From Pseudomonas indica NBRC 103045 (GTDB lineage Bacteria > Pseudomonadota > Gammaproteobacteria > Pseudomonadales > Pseudomonadaceae), in the NCBI RefSeq assembly GCF_002091635.1, contig NZ_BDAC01000010.1:1-64000 (forward strand): a stretch of DNA of 64,000 bases. Direction: 5' to 3'. Under the pieces are notes generated by a model, which made no database searches, was not told the DNA's origin, and worked only from the letters and a program-made list of their open reading frames with translations. The position numbers were made by a program, and so were the translations under genes. Positions 35,408 through 44,477 of the stretch are shown here, in pieces (the first letter of the stretch is position 1; every line of letters starts with the position of its first letter).

Positions 35408-36850
35408 TCAGGACGCGATGTAGCTGGTCTTCACCGTGGTGTAGAACTCCTGGGCATAGCGGCCCTGCTCGCGCGGCCCGTAGGACGAGCCCTTCCGCCC
35501 GCCGAACGGCACGTGGTAGTCCACCCCTGCGGTGGGCAGGTTGACCATCACCATCCCCGCCTGGGCGTGCCGCTTGAAATGCTGGGCGTACTTCAGCGAG
35601 GTAGTGGCGATGCCGGCGGACAGACCGAACTCGGTGTCGTTGGCCATGGCCAGCGCCTCCTCGTAGTTCGCCACACGGACGATGTTGGCCACCGGTCCGA
35701 AGATTTCCTCGCGGCTGATGCGCATGGCGGCGTCGCTGTCGGCGAACAGGGTCGGCGCCAGGAAGTAGCCCTCGGTCTCGCAGCTCACCCGCTGGCCACC
35801 GGTCACCAACCGCGCGCCTTCATCGCGGCCGATGTCGATGTAGCGCAGGTCCTGTTCCAGTTGCGCCTGGGACACCACCGGGCCGATGTCGATGCCAGCC
35901 TTCAGCGCGTGGCCCACCTTGAGCTGGCCGACGCGCTCGGCCATGGCGGCGACGAAGCGGTCGTAGATACCGGCGGTGACGATCAAGCGACTGGACGCCG
36001 TGCAACGCTGGCCGGTGGAGAAGAACGCGCTCTGCACCGACAGCTCGACGGCGGTCTTGAGATCGGCGTCGTCGAGGATGACCTGCGGGTTCTTGCCGCC
36101 CATCTCCAACTGCACCTTGGCACCGCGGGCCACGCAGGCGGCGGCGATGCCGCGACCGACGCCCACCGAGCCGGTGAAGCTGATGCCATCGACGCGCTTG
36201 TCGTTGACCAACGCCTCGCCCACCACCCGGCCGCTACCCATCACCAGGTTGAACACCCCGGCGGGGAAACCGGCGCGGGAGATGATCTCGGCCAACGCCC
36301 AGGCGCAGCCCGGCACCAGGTCGGCCGGCTTGATCACCACGCAATTGCCGTAGGCCAGGGCCGGGGCGATCTTCCAGGCCGGGATGGCGATGGGGAAATT
36401 CCATGGCGTGATCAGGCCGATCACGCCCAGGGGCTCGCGGGTCACTTCGACGGCGATGCCCGGACGCACCGAAGCCAGCAGTTCACCGGACTGGCGCAGG
36501 CACTCGCCGGCGAAGAACTTGAAGATGTTGCCGGCGCGGGCCACTTCGCCGATGGACTCCGGCAGGGTCTTGCCCTCTTCCCGGGCCAGCAATTGGCCCA
36601 GTTCCTCGCGGCGGCCGAGGATTTCGCTGCCCACTTTGTCCAGCGCGTCGGCACGCGCCTGGATGCCGGAGGTCGACCAGGCCGGAAAGGCCTCGCGGGC
36701 CGCGGCGATAGCAGCGGACACCTGGGCCGCGTCGGCCTGGGCGTACTCGCCGAGGCTGTCGGACAGGTCCGAAGGATTGATGTTGGTGGAGTAGCTGGCG
36801 CCTGCCACCCACTCCCCGCCGATGTAGTTGTCGAAGCGTTGCGTTGCCAC
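35408..36850 (-). CDS. 2,5-dioxovalerate (alpha-ketoglutaric semialdehyde) dehydrogenase
   Basis: NAD(P)-dependent aldehyde dehydrogenase of 480 residues, converting 2,5-dioxopentanoate to 2-oxoglutarate as the last step of the hexarate route. ALDH landmarks are TPWNFP, the nucleotide-loop FTGSVGVG, the general base in LEMGGKN and the catalytic Cys in GQRCTA, with EIFGPV near the end. It starts with GTG, preceded by a perfect AGGAGG 7 bases away. The reaction is assigned from the flanking kdgD and gudD genes; the family alone would say only aldehyde dehydrogenase. Confidence 0.9.
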   Translation of the reverse strand: MATQRFDNYIGGEWVAGASYSTNINPSDLSDSLGEYAQADAAQVSAAIAAAREAFPAWSTSGIQARADALDKVGSEILGRREELGQLLAREEGKTLPESIGEVARAGNIFKFFAGECLRQSGELLASVRPGIAVEVTREPLGVIGLITPWNFPIAIPAWKIAPALAYGNCVVIKPADLVPGCAWALAEIISRAGFPAGVFNLVMGSGRVVGEALVNDKRVDGISFTGSVGVGRGIAAACVARGAKVQLEMGGKNPQVILDDADLKTAVELSVQSAFFSTGQRCTASSRLIVTAGIYDRFVAAMAERVGQLKVGHALKAGIDIGPVVSQAQLEQDLRYIDIGRDEGARLVTGGQRVSCETEGYFLAPTLFADSDAAMRISREEIFGPVANIVRVANYEEALAMANDTEFGLSAGIATTSLKYAQHFKRHAQAGMVMVNLPTAGVDYHVPFGGRKGSSYGPREQGRYAQEFYTTVKTSYIAS

Positions 36851-36868
36851 GGGAAACCTCCTGTTCGG

Positions 36869-37780
36869 TTATTGCGCGCCCTGGGCTTCGACCAGTGCGG
36901 CGAGCTTTTCGTACTCTTCCGGCAAAAGGTCGGTGAGCGGTGCGCGGACCGGGCCGGCGTCATGGCCGACGATGCGCGCACCGGCCTTGACGATGCTGAC
37001 CGCGTAGCCGGCGCGGCGGTTGCGGATTTCCAGGTACGGCAGGAAGAACTCGTCGATCAGCTTGCCGACGGTGGCGTGGTCGTCGGCGGCAATCGCGTTG
37101 TAGAACGCCATCGCGGTCTTCGGAATGAAGTTGAACACCGCCGAGGAATACACCGGCACGCCCAGCGCCTTGTAGGCGGCGGCATAGACCTCCGCAGTCG
37201 GCAGGCCGCCGAGGTAGCTGAAGCGGTCTCCCAGGCGACGGCGGATGGACACCATCAGCTCGATGTCGCCGAGGCCATCCTTGTAGCCGACCAGGTTTGG
37301 GCAGCGCTCGGCCAGGCGCTCCAGCAGCGCCGGGGTCAGGCGGCAGACGTTGCGGTTGTAGACCACCACACCGATCTTCACCGACTTGCAGACCTGCTCG
37401 ACGTGGGCGGCGACGCCCTCCTGGCTGGCTTCGGTCAGGTAGTGCGGTAGCAGCAGCAGGCCTTTGGCGCCGAGGCGCTCGGCCTCCTGGGCGTACTGGA
37501 TGGCCAGGCGGGTCGGGCCGCCGACGCCGGCAAGGATCGGTACGCTGCCGGCACAGGTGTCCACTGCGGTCTTGATTACCGAGGAGTACTCGTCCGGTGC
37601 CAGGGAGAAGAACTCGCCGGTACCGCCGGCGGCGAACAGCGCCGAGGCGCCGTAGGGAGCGAGCCATTCCAGGCGGCGCGCATAGCTGGCGGCGTTGAAT
37701 TCACCCGCCGCATCGAAATCGGTCACCGGGAACGACAGCAGGCCGGTCGAGAGGATGGACTTCAGTTCTTGTGGATTCAT
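36869..37780 (-). CDS. kdgD: 5-dehydro-4-deoxyglucarate dehydratase (decarboxylating)
   Basis: Class I aldolase-fold enzyme (DHDPS/NAL family) of 303 residues that dehydrates and decarboxylates 5-dehydro-4-deoxyglucarate to 2,5-dioxopentanoate. The Schiff-base Lys is in [11 protein letters not shown], the catalytic Tyr in GVVVYNRNV, and the substrate motif GGTGEFFSL follows the N-terminal [11 protein letters not shown]. The start was set at MNPQELKS (AAGG 10 bases upstream); the longer frame runs into the promoter. First gene of the leftward hexarate operon, controlled from the divergent region 37838-38085. Confidence 0.94.
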   Translation of the reverse strand: MNPQELKSILSTGLLSFPVTDFDAAGEFNAASYARRLEWLAPYGASALFAAGGTGEFFSLAPDEYSSVIKTAVDTCAGSVPILAGVGGPTRLAIQYAQEAERLGAKGLLLLPHYLTEASQEGVAAHVEQVCKSVKIGVVVYNRNVCRLTPALLERLAERCPNLVGYKDGLGDIELMVSIRRRLGDRFSYLGGLPTAEVYAAAYKALGVPVYSSAVFNFIPKTAMAFYNAIAADDHATVGKLIDEFFLPYLEIRNRRAGYAVSIVKAGARIVGHDAGPVRAPLTDLLPEEYEKLAALVEAQGAQ

Positions 37781-37837
37781 TGTGCGAAGACCTTGCAGAT
37801 GGGACGAAAAAGGGAGCGGCCACGAAAGCCTGAGAAA

Positions 37838-37867
37838 GTTATATGTCATCGTACAACTAAAAGTAAA
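37838..37867 (-). promoter_or_regulatory. Sigma-70-type promoter of the kdgD operon
   Basis: On the minus strand TTTACT (37867-37862) and TATAAC (37843-37838) are separated by 18 bases. The operator at 37844-37855 fills the spacer, which fits repression by blocking RNA polymerase. Confidence 0.55.
37844..37855. promoter_or_regulatory. Operator for a GntR-type hexarate regulator, site 1
   Basis: TGTCATCGTACA, close to the palindrome TGTC-N4-GACA seen at 38074 (one mismatch). FadR-subfamily GntR regulators, including the hexuronate/hexarate regulator GguR, bind sites of this TGT..ACA form. No such regulator gene is in the window. Confidence 0.55.
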
Positions 37868-38035
37868 GCCGTCGACGAGACTTTCCCGGTTCATCCGTCG
37901 CCCTGCTCCGCTTCATGCCTTCTTTTTCGGGGATCACAGGCACGCAAGCCAAGCGGCACAGCCATGCGCGCGGACACCGGCTCCACGCACACCGCTCCAA
38001 TGAGCGAAGCGGCCCCGCCTTCGACATTCGTCGCG
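37868..38035. other. Central part of the divergent kdgD/udh intergenic region
   Basis: About 170 bases between the two promoters with no gene and no clear repeat. It may hold an activator site, but none was recognised. Confidence 0.4.
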
Positions 38036-38065
38036 TTGACAAAGGCCCTGAGGCGTGTCGATAAT
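38036..38065 (+). promoter_or_regulatory. Sigma-70-type promoter of the udh-lactonase-TRAP operon
   Basis: TTGACA (38036-38041) and GATAAT (38060-38065) with an 18-base spacer, about 60 bases upstream of udh. The operator at 38074-38085 covers the expected transcription start. Confidence 0.65.
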
Positions 38066-38073
38066 TCGACCCA

Positions 38074-38085
38074 TGTCATACGACA
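38074..38085. promoter_or_regulatory. Operator for a GntR-type hexarate regulator, site 2
   Basis: TGTCATACGACA, a TGTC-N4-GACA palindrome sharing TGTCAT with site 1. A half-site-like GATGACAA follows at about 38089-38096. Its position just after the -10 box indicates repression. Confidence 0.6.
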
Positions 38086-38122
38086 ACAGATGACAATTCT
38101 AAAAACAAAGGCGAACAAGCCC

Positions 38123-38944
38123 ATGAACACCAGCACTCCAGCCCAGGCTTTCGATCGCGTCCTGCTCACAGGCGCTGCGGGAGGTCTGGGCAAAGTCCTG
38201 CGGGAAACCCTGCGCCCCTATGCCAAGGTCCTGCGTCTCTCCGATATCTCCCCCATGGCCCCTGCGGCCGGCACCCATGAAGAAGTGGTGCCCTGCGATC
38301 TCGCCGACAAGGCCGCGGTGAATACCCTCTGCGAAGGCGTCGATGCCATCGTCCACTTCGGCGGCATCTCGGTCGAACGGCCCTTCGAAGAAGTCCTCGA
38401 CGCCAACATCCGTGGCGTCTTCCACATCTACGAAGCCGCCCGCCGCCACGGCATCAAGCGCGTGGTTTTCGCCAGCTCCAACCACGTGATTGGCTTCTAC
38501 AAGCAGAGCGAGACCCTCGACGCCAACGCCCGCCGCCGCCCGGACGGCTATTACGGCCTGTCGAAGTCGTTCGGCGAAGACACCGCCAGCTTCTACTACG
38601 ACCGCTACGGCATCGAGACCGTGAGCATCCGCATCGGCTCGTCGTTCCCGGAGCCACAGAACCGCCGGATGATGTCGACCTGGCTGAGCTACCGCGACCT
38701 CACCGAACTGATCGGCCGTTCCCTGTTCACCCCGAACGTAGGCCACACCATCGTCTATGGCATGTCCGCCAATCGCGACGTCTGGTGGAACAACCACCTG
38801 GCCGCGCACCTGGGCTTCGTGCCACAGGACAGCTCGGAAGTCTTCCGCGACAAGGTCGAGGCCCAGCCCGCCCCCGCCGCCGACGACCCGGTGGCGGTCT
38901 ACCAGGGCGGCGCTTTCGTCGCAGCCGGTCCGTTCGAAGATTGA
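38123..38944 (+). CDS. udh: Uronate dehydrogenase
   Basis: NAD-dependent short-chain (extended) dehydrogenase of 273 residues that oxidises D-galacturonate or D-glucuronate to the aldarolactone. The cofactor loop is TGAAGGLG (residues 15-22) and the catalytic YxxxK is in YYGLSKSFGED, with the preceding Ser in VFASSNHVIG. Length and the pairing with a lactonase gene are typical. The start MNTSTPAQ lies about 60 bases after the promoter; a much longer frame through the intergenic region was discarded. First gene of the rightward operon. Confidence 0.93.
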   Translation: MNTSTPAQAFDRVLLTGAAGGLGKVLRETLRPYAKVLRLSDISPMAPAAGTHEEVVPCDLADKAAVNTLCEGVDAIVHFGGISVERPFEEVLDANIRGVFHIYEAARRHGIKRVVFASSNHVIGFYKQSETLDANARRRPDGYYGLSKSFGEDTASFYYDRYGIETVSIRIGSSFPEPQNRRMMSTWLSYRDLTELIGRSLFTPNVGHTIVYGMSANRDVWWNNHLAAHLGFVPQDSSEVFRDKVEAQPAPAADDPVAVYQGGAFVAAGPFED

Positions 38945-38967
38945 TCCCGGCACAAGGAAACGGCGCC

Positions 38968-39846
38968 ATGCACGCTGAACTCGTCCTCGACGCCCGCAAC
39001 GGCACCGGCGAAAGCCCGGTCTGGAGCGTCGCCGAGCAGGCCCTCTACTGGGTCGATATCCCCGCCGGCCGTCTCTACCGCTGGGGCGCACGCGACGAAC
39101 TGGCGCAGAGCTGGCAGGCGCCGGAGATGCTCGCCTGCATCGCCCGCAGCCGCAGCGGCTGGCTCGCCGGTATGGAGAGCGGCCTGTTCCACCTGCAACC
39201 GCAGGCGGACGGCAGCCTCGCACCGCAATTGCTGGCCGCCGTGGAGCATGCCGTCCCGTCAATGCGTTTCAACGATGGCCGCTGCGACCGGCAAGGACGC
39301 TTCTGGGCCGGCACCATGCACACCGACATGGGCGCCGGGCATCGCGTCGGCAGGCTCTACCGCTATGCCGAGGACCGCCTGGAATTGCAACTGGAGGGTT
39401 TCATCGTGCCCAACGGCCTGGCCTTCAGCCCGGACGGCCGGACGATGTACCTGTCCGACTCGCACCCGAGCGTGCAGCACATCTGGGCCTTCGATTACGA
39501 CACCGACAGCGGCACCGCGCACAACCGCCGCCTGTTCGTCGACATGAACCAGCACCCCGGCCGCCCCGACGGCGCCGCCGTGGATGAAAGCGGCTGCTAC
39601 TGGATCTGCGGCAACGATGCCGGCCTGATCCATCGTTTCACCCCAACTGGACGGCTCGACCGCTCCCTCGCCGTCCCGGTGAAGAAACCGGCCATGTGCG
39701 CCTTCGGCGGCCCTGGCCTGGACACCCTGTTCGTCACCTCGATCCGCCCACAGGGCACCGACCTCTCCGACCAGCCCCTGGCTGGCGGGGTGTTCGCCCT
39801 GAGGCCCGGAGTGAAAGGCCTGGAGGAGCCCGCCTTCGGCGCCTGA
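38968..39846 (+). CDS. SMP-30/gluconolactonase family lactonase (aldarolactonase)
   Basis: Six-bladed beta-propeller lactonase of 292 residues. The metal ligands of the family are visible: Glu15 in GTGESPVW, an Asn in VPNGLAFSPDGRTMY and an Asp in RPDGAAVDESGCYW; RFNDGRCDRQGRFWAGTM is the typical central segment. It probably opens the galactaro- or glucaro-lactone made by uronate dehydrogenase, whose gene ends 23 bases upstream. AAGGA lies about 9 bases before the ATG. Confidence 0.9.
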   Translation: MHAELVLDARNGTGESPVWSVAEQALYWVDIPAGRLYRWGARDELAQSWQAPEMLACIARSRSGWLAGMESGLFHLQPQADGSLAPQLLAAVEHAVPSMRFNDGRCDRQGRFWAGTMHTDMGAGHRVGRLYRYAEDRLELQLEGFIVPNGLAFSPDGRTMYLSDSHPSVQHIWAFDYDTDSGTAHNRRLFVDMNQHPGRPDGAAVDESGCYWICGNDAGLIHRFTPTGRLDRSLAVPVKKPAMCAFGGPGLDTLFVTSIRPQGTDLSDQPLAGGVFALRPGVKGLEEPAFGA

Positions 39847-39903
39847 ACGCCAACGACCTGCAACACCGGTATTCCAACAACAACAAGAGACTGGAGATAT
39901 CCC

Positions 39904-40878
39904 ATGAACTGCAAACGCACCCTGCTCGCCGCCGCCCTCCCCCTGGTCTTCTGCCTGCCCGGCCTGGCCCAAGCCGCCATGACCCTGAAGATGGCCGAGA
40001 TCCACCCGGCCGGTTATCCCACGGTGGTCGCCCAGGAGCACATGGCGAAGAAGATCGAGGAAGCCACCAACGGCGAACTCAAGTTCCAGATGTTCGCCGG
40101 CGGCGTGCTCGGCTCCGAGAAGGAGGTGGTCGAGCAGGTGCAGATCGGCGCCGTGCAGATGACCCGCGTCAGCCTCGGCACCATCGGCCCGGTGGTACCG
40201 GACGTCAACGCCTTCAACATGCCGTTCATCTTTCGCGACAACCAGCACATGCGCAAAGTGATCGACGGCGAGATCGGCCAGGAAATCCTCGACAAGATCA
40301 CCAACTCCGAATTCAACATGGTCGCCCTGGCCTGGATGGACGGCGGTGTGCGCAACCTCTACACCAAGAAGCCGGTGCGCAAGATCGAAGACCTCAAGGG
40401 CATGAAGATTCGCGTGATGGGCAACCCGCTGTTCGTCGACACTCTCAACGCCATGGGCGCCAACGGCGTGCCGATGAACACCGGGGAGATCTTCAGCGCG
40501 CTGCAGACTGGCGTGATCGACGGTGCCGAGAACAACCCGCCGACCATGCTCGAACACAACCACTACCAGAACGCCAAGTATTACTCCCTGACCGGTCACC
40601 TGATCCTCCCGGAGCCGCTGGTGATCTCCAAGACCACCTGGGAAAAGCTCACCCCCGAGCAGCAGGAGCTGGTGAAGAAGTACGCCAAGGAAGCCCAGAT
40701 GGAGGAGCGCAAGCTGTGGGACGAGAAGTCCGCCAGCAGCGAAGCGAAGCTCAAGGCGGCCGGTGTCGAGTTCATCGAGGTCGACAAGAAGCCGTTCTAC
40801 GACGCCACCGCCCCGGTTCGCGAGAAGTACGGCGCACCGTTCGCCGAGCTGATCAAGCGCATCGAAGCGGTCCAGTGA
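39904..40878 (+). CDS. dctP: TRAP transporter substrate-binding protein (DctP type)
   Basis: Periplasmic binding protein of 324 residues with a signal peptide (cleaved after AQA, residue 24). The body has the DctP pattern (KMAEIHPAGYPTVVAQEHMAKKIEEATNGELKFQMFAGGVLG) and the Arg-containing MKIRVMGNPLFVDTLNAMGA, where the Arg binds the substrate carboxylate. It would capture uronates or aldarates for the DctQM permease encoded next. GGAG lies just before the ATG. The symbol is by family; the substrate comes from operon context. Confidence 0.9.
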   Translation: MNCKRTLLAAALPLVFCLPGLAQAAMTLKMAEIHPAGYPTVVAQEHMAKKIEEATNGELKFQMFAGGVLGSEKEVVEQVQIGAVQMTRVSLGTIGPVVPDVNAFNMPFIFRDNQHMRKVIDGEIGQEILDKITNSEFNMVALAWMDGGVRNLYTKKPVRKIEDLKGMKIRVMGNPLFVDTLNAMGANGVPMNTGEIFSALQTGVIDGAENNPPTMLEHNHYQNAKYYSLTGHLILPEPLVISKTTWEKLTPEQQELVKKYAKEAQMEERKLWDEKSASSEAKLKAAGVEFIEVDKKPFYDATAPVREKYGAPFAELIKRIEAVQ

Positions 40879-40941
40879 CCGTCTCCTCCTGAAGAACACC
40901 GCGCCGCCGGCCACCCCGGCGTCGCGGTTCGGTGAACGTCC

Positions 40942-41469
40942 ATGAAAAACACCCTGCTGCGCTTCAACGACGCCCTCTACACGACCTGCATCTGGGTCGC
41001 CGGGCTGGCGGTACTGGCCATGTCGCTGATCATCCCCTGGGGCATCTTCACCCGCTACATGCTCGGTTCCGGCGCCAGTTGGCCCGAGCCGGTGGCGATC
41101 CTGCTGATGGTGCTGTTCACCTTCGTCGGCGCCGCCGCCAGCTATCGCGCCGGTGCGCACATGGCGGTCGCCGTGCTGAGCGACCGTCTGCCACCCGCCC
41201 TGCAGCGCTACAACGAGCTGCTGGTGCAATTGCTGATGGCCGCCATCGCCCTGTTCATGACCATCTGGGGCGTGAAGCTGTGCATCGCCACCTGGAACCA
41301 GTTCGTCAGTGCCCTGCCCAGCCTGCGGGTCGGCATCACCTATGCGCCCATCCCCGTCGGCGGTTTCCTTACCCTGATCTTCATCCTCGAAAGACTTTTC
41401 CTCGGCGACCAGAGCCATCGGCGCGCGGTCAATTACGAGCAGGTCGACGACAGCCAAGAGGCCCTGTAG
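40942..41469 (+). CDS. dctQ: TRAP transporter small permease (DctQ type)
   Basis: Membrane protein of 175 residues with four hydrophobic segments and the family pattern IPWGIFTRYMLGSGASWPEPVAILLMVLFTFVGAAASYR. It pairs with the large DctM subunit, whose gene starts 3 bases after its stop, in sodium-driven uptake of the sugar acid delivered by DctP. Confidence 0.9.
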   Translation: MKNTLLRFNDALYTTCIWVAGLAVLAMSLIIPWGIFTRYMLGSGASWPEPVAILLMVLFTFVGAAASYRAGAHMAVAVLSDRLPPALQRYNELLVQLLMAAIALFMTIWGVKLCIATWNQFVSALPSLRVGITYAPIPVGGFLTLIFILERLFLGDQSHRRAVNYEQVDDSQEAL

Positions 41470-41472
41470 TCC

Positions 41473-42753
41473 ATGGATGCCTTCATTCTCCTGGGCAGCT
41501 TCATCCTCCTGATCCTCCTGCGCATGCCCGTCGCCTATGCCCTGGGCCTGTCGGCGCTGATCGGCGCCTGGTGGATCGACATTCCCCTGCACGCGGTGAT
41601 GATCCAGGTCGCCGGCGGGGTCAACAAATTCTCCCTGCTGGCCATCCCGTTCTTCGTCCTGGCCGGCGCCATCATGGCCGAAGGTGGCATGTCGCGCCGG
41701 CTGGTGGCCTTCGCCGGGGTCTTGGTGGGCTTCGTGCGCGGCGGCCTGTCGCTGGTCAACATCATGGCCTCGACCTTCTTCGGCGCGATCTCCGGTTCCT
41801 CCCTGGCGGATACCGCCTCGGTCGGCTCGGTACTGATCCCGGAAATGGAAAAGAAGGGCTATCCGCGCGAGTTCTCTACCGCAGTCACGGTCAGCGGCTC
41901 GGTGCAGGCGCTGCTCACCCCGCCCAGCCACAACTCGGTGCTCTATTCCCTGGCGGCCGGCGGCACCGTGTCCATCGCCTCGCTGTTCATCGCCGGCATC
42001 GGCCCGGGCCTGCTGCTCAGCGCGGTGATGATGGGCATGTGCCTGTTCTTCGCGAAAAAGCGCAGCTACCCCAAGGGCGAAGTCATCCCGCTGCGCCAGG
42101 CGCTGAAGATTTGCGTCGAAGCGCTCTGGGGCCTGATGACCATGGTGATCATCCTCGGCGGCATCCTGTCCGGCGTGTTCACCGCCACCGAATCCGCCTC
42201 CGTCGCGGTGGTCTGGGCCTTCTTCGTCACCATGTTCATCTACCGCGACTACAAGTGGCGCGAGCTGCCCAAGCTGATGCACCGCACCGTGCGTACCCTG
42301 TCGATCGTGATGATCCTCATCGCCTTCGCCGGCAGCTTCGGCTACATCATGACGCTGATGCAGATCCCGTCGAAGATCACCACGCTGTTCCTGACCCTGT
42401 CGGACAACCGCTACGTGATCCTCATGTGCATCAACTTCATGCTGCTGGCCCTGGGCACCTTGATGGACATGGCACCGCTGATCCTGATCCTCACGCCGAT
42501 CCTGCTGCCGGTGATCACCGGCCTGGGCATCGACCCGGTGCACTTCGGCATGATCATGCTGGTCAACCTGGGCATCGGCCTGATCACCCCGCCGGTGGGC
42601 GCGGTGCTGTTCGTCGGCGCGGCGATCGGCAAGGTCAGCATCGAGACCACGGTGAAAGCCCTGCTGCCGTTCTACGTGGCGCTGTTCCTGGTGCTGATGG
42701 CGGTCACCTACATCCCGGCGATCTCCCTCTGGCTGCCCAGCGTCCTGTTGTAA
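41473..42753 (+). CDS. dctM: TRAP transporter large permease (DctM type)
   Basis: Inner-membrane transport subunit of 426 residues with about 12 hydrophobic segments. It has typical DctM stretches: MPVAYALGLSALIGAWW, FFVLAGAIMAEGGMSRRLV, MASTFFGAISGSSLADTASVGSVLIPEM and the late NLGIGLITPPVGAVLF. It completes the DctPQM system of the udh operon. An inverted repeat (42786-42820) lies between it and the EamA gene. Confidence 0.93.
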   Translation: MDAFILLGSFILLILLRMPVAYALGLSALIGAWWIDIPLHAVMIQVAGGVNKFSLLAIPFFVLAGAIMAEGGMSRRLVAFAGVLVGFVRGGLSLVNIMASTFFGAISGSSLADTASVGSVLIPEMEKKGYPREFSTAVTVSGSVQALLTPPSHNSVLYSLAAGGTVSIASLFIAGIGPGLLLSAVMMGMCLFFAKKRSYPKGEVIPLRQALKICVEALWGLMTMVIILGGILSGVFTATESASVAVVWAFFVTMFIYRDYKWRELPKLMHRTVRTLSIVMILIAFAGSFGYIMTLMQIPSKITTLFLTLSDNRYVILMCINFMLLALGTLMDMAPLILILTPILLPVITGLGIDPVHFGMIMLVNLGIGLITPPVGAVLFVGAAIGKVSIETTVKALLPFYVALFLVLMAVTYIPAISLWLPSVLL

Positions 42754-42835
42754 CCTGCCGTACCGGCGCATGAGCGCCTTTTTTCGAAGCCGATGCCCGC
42801 CTCGCGCGGTCATCGGCTTCTAAGCGAAGGACACG

Positions 42836-43738
42836 ATGTCGCCGTTCCCCCGTCCCCTTGCCGTTCTGATCCTCGCCAGCCTGGCCTGCGCCTTCGCCGG
42901 CAACCACGTCGCAGCCCGCGTCGCCTTCGACGACGGCACTGGTGTGCTGTTGGCCATCCTCTGCCGCTCCGGGGCCACCACCCTGGCCCTGTTCGCCATC
43001 GTCCTCTGGCAGCGCCAGGGCTTTCGCCTGCCCGCCGGCAGCGGACGCTGGCAACTACTGCTCGGCCTGCTGATCGCCGTGCAGAGCCTGTGCCTGTACT
43101 CGGCGGTGGCGCGCATCCCAGTGGCGCTGGCGCTGCTGGTGGCCAACGTCTTCCCGATCCTGCTGGCGCTGCTCACCTGGCTGCTCGGCGGCCCGGCGCC
43201 GACACGACGCACCGCCAGCCTGATGGGGCTGATCTTGGTCGGCCTGTTCCTCGCCTTGGACGTCCCCTCCCGCCTGGCCTCCAGCGAGGCGGCCGGACCG
43301 CACTGGTGGCTCGGCGTGGGCCTGGCCTTCTGCGCCGCCAGCGTCTTCGCCGCGGCGCTGTGGATCACCGACCACAAGCTGGCTGCGGTGCGCGGCTCGC
43401 TGCGCAGCCTGCTGAGCATGTTGGTGGTGTTCAGCGTCACTTCATTGGCCGGCGCCAGCGGCGCGCTACCGGGCGGCCTGCAAGCACCCGCGCACACCTC
43501 CGGCTGGCTGGCCCTGGCCACCCTGGCGCTGCTGTACGGCGTGGGATTCTCCGTGCTGTTCGTCAGCGTGCCGCGGCTGAACATGCCGAAGAACGCCCCG
43601 GTGATGAACATCGAACCGGTCGCCACCCTGCTGCTCGGCTGGCTGGTACTGGGACAGATGCTCAGCCCCATCCAACTGGTGGGCGGCGCCGTGGTGGTTC
43701 TCGGTATCGTTTTGCTCACCTACAGGCGGGAGGGGTGA
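42836..43738 (+). CDS. EamA/DMT superfamily permease
   Basis: Inner-membrane protein of 300 residues with about ten hydrophobic segments in two EamA repeats. The first repeat includes the RSGATTLALFAIVLWQRQGF and ALALLVANVFPILLALLTWLLG segments. Members export or import small metabolites and are often called drug/metabolite transporters; substrate unknown. AAGGA sits 5 bases before the ATG. It lies 82 bases after dctM on the same strand and may be a separate unit. Confidence 0.88.
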   Translation: MSPFPRPLAVLILASLACAFAGNHVAARVAFDDGTGVLLAILCRSGATTLALFAIVLWQRQGFRLPAGSGRWQLLLGLLIAVQSLCLYSAVARIPVALALLVANVFPILLALLTWLLGGPAPTRRTASLMGLILVGLFLALDVPSRLASSEAAGPHWWLGVGLAFCAASVFAAALWITDHKLAAVRGSLRSLLSMLVVFSVTSLAGASGALPGGLQAPAHTSGWLALATLALLYGVGFSVLFVSVPRLNMPKNAPVMNIEPVATLLLGWLVLGQMLSPIQLVGGAVVVLGIVLLTYRREG

Positions 43739-43983
43739 GAGGACCGCAGCCCGGATAAGCCGTGTAGGGGCGAATTTATTCGCCTAAGGCCGGTAGGCCT
43801 GCTTTTCGTAGGAGCCGGCTCCGCTGGCGAAGCTTCTGCGCGGGCGATTCGCGAGCAGAGCTCGCTCCTACGAAAGCTGACCCCAGGCCTACCTGGAACC
43901 GCCATCCCCGGATTGCGCCAGGGCTTATCCGGGCCACGGCGCGTAGGGGCGAACTCATTCGCGAACAGCCCCGCGAGGCGACT
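43739..43983. repeat. REP-rich intergenic segment
   Basis: It contains GTAGGGGCGAATTTATTCGCC at 43764-43784, a longer element CGTAGGAGC...GCTCCTACG at 43807-43872 with internal GCGAGCAGAGCTCGC palindrome, and GTAGGGGCGAACTCATTCGC at 43943-43962. Flanking GGATAAGCC and GGCTTATCC (43752 and 43922) are also complementary, so the whole could fold into one long structure between converging genes. Confidence 0.8.
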
Positions 43984-44433
43984 TCAACGATTGCGCAGGC
44001 CCGGCGGGACGTTGGGGATGTCGATCGGTTCCCAGGGGCCATCGGGGCGGCCGGAGCAGACCCAGTTGCCCCGTTCCTTGCGATAAAACAGACGCTCGCG
44101 GTAGTAAAGATCGCGCCCCTCCACCACGTAGACCCCCAGGCGGTTGTCCCAATGAGAAGCGACGTGCGGCGGCGGCGCGTAGCGTGGGTGGGTCTTGCTG
44201 ATCTGCGGCTTCGGCGCACTCGACGGCGGCGGCGCCTGGACCGGTGGCGGACGTACGATGGGGGCCTGCTGCACAGGAGGTTGCTGTACCGGCGGCTGGG
44301 GTTGCGGCGGCTGGCGGGGGCCGACATGGACGGCACAGGCGCTGCTCAACAGGATCGGCCCGAGCACGCCGAGCAACCGCACGCGGCGCCCCAGAGGGCG
44401 CGTAGCGGAGGGTGACGGGTTGGATACGCTCAT
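43984..44433 (-). CDS. Proline-rich lipoprotein, hypothetical
   Basis: Protein of 149 residues with an N-terminal Arg-rich segment, a hydrophobic stretch and a lipobox LLSSAC (Cys33), so probably lipid-anchored. A low-complexity linker of about 45 residues rich in Pro and Gln (QPPQPQPPVQQPP) follows. The C-terminal 60 residues have aromatic-rich WDNRLGVYVVEGRDLYYRERLFYRKERGNW. No known domain recognised. Alone on the minus strand just downstream of the ccm operon end. Confidence 0.72.
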   Translation of the reverse strand: MSVSNPSPSATRPLGRRVRLLGVLGPILLSSACAVHVGPRQPPQPQPPVQQPPVQQAPIVRPPPVQAPPPSSAPKPQISKTHPRYAPPPHVASHWDNRLGVYVVEGRDLYYRERLFYRKERGNWVCSGRPDGPWEPIDIPNVPPGLRNR

Positions 44434-44477
44434 CTTCGCCTCGGTTTTTCGGCTGGATGCCCTTGTAATCTAGCCGA

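Noticed and set aside
34874-37450. An 858-codon open frame on the plus strand
   Set aside because: Antisense to gudD, the aldehyde dehydrogenase and kdgD.
39259-42813. A 1184-codon open frame on the minus strand
   Set aside because: It is antisense to the SMP-30 and TRAP genes, and its translation is dominated by His, Asp, Gln and Gly, the signature of a high-GC shadow frame.
42786-42820. Inverted repeat (10-bp arms GAAGCCGATG/CATCGGCTTC) as terminator after dctM
   Set aside because: The loop is 15 bases and no T tract follows; a T run precedes it instead. It may be an attenuation structure but a terminator call is not supported.
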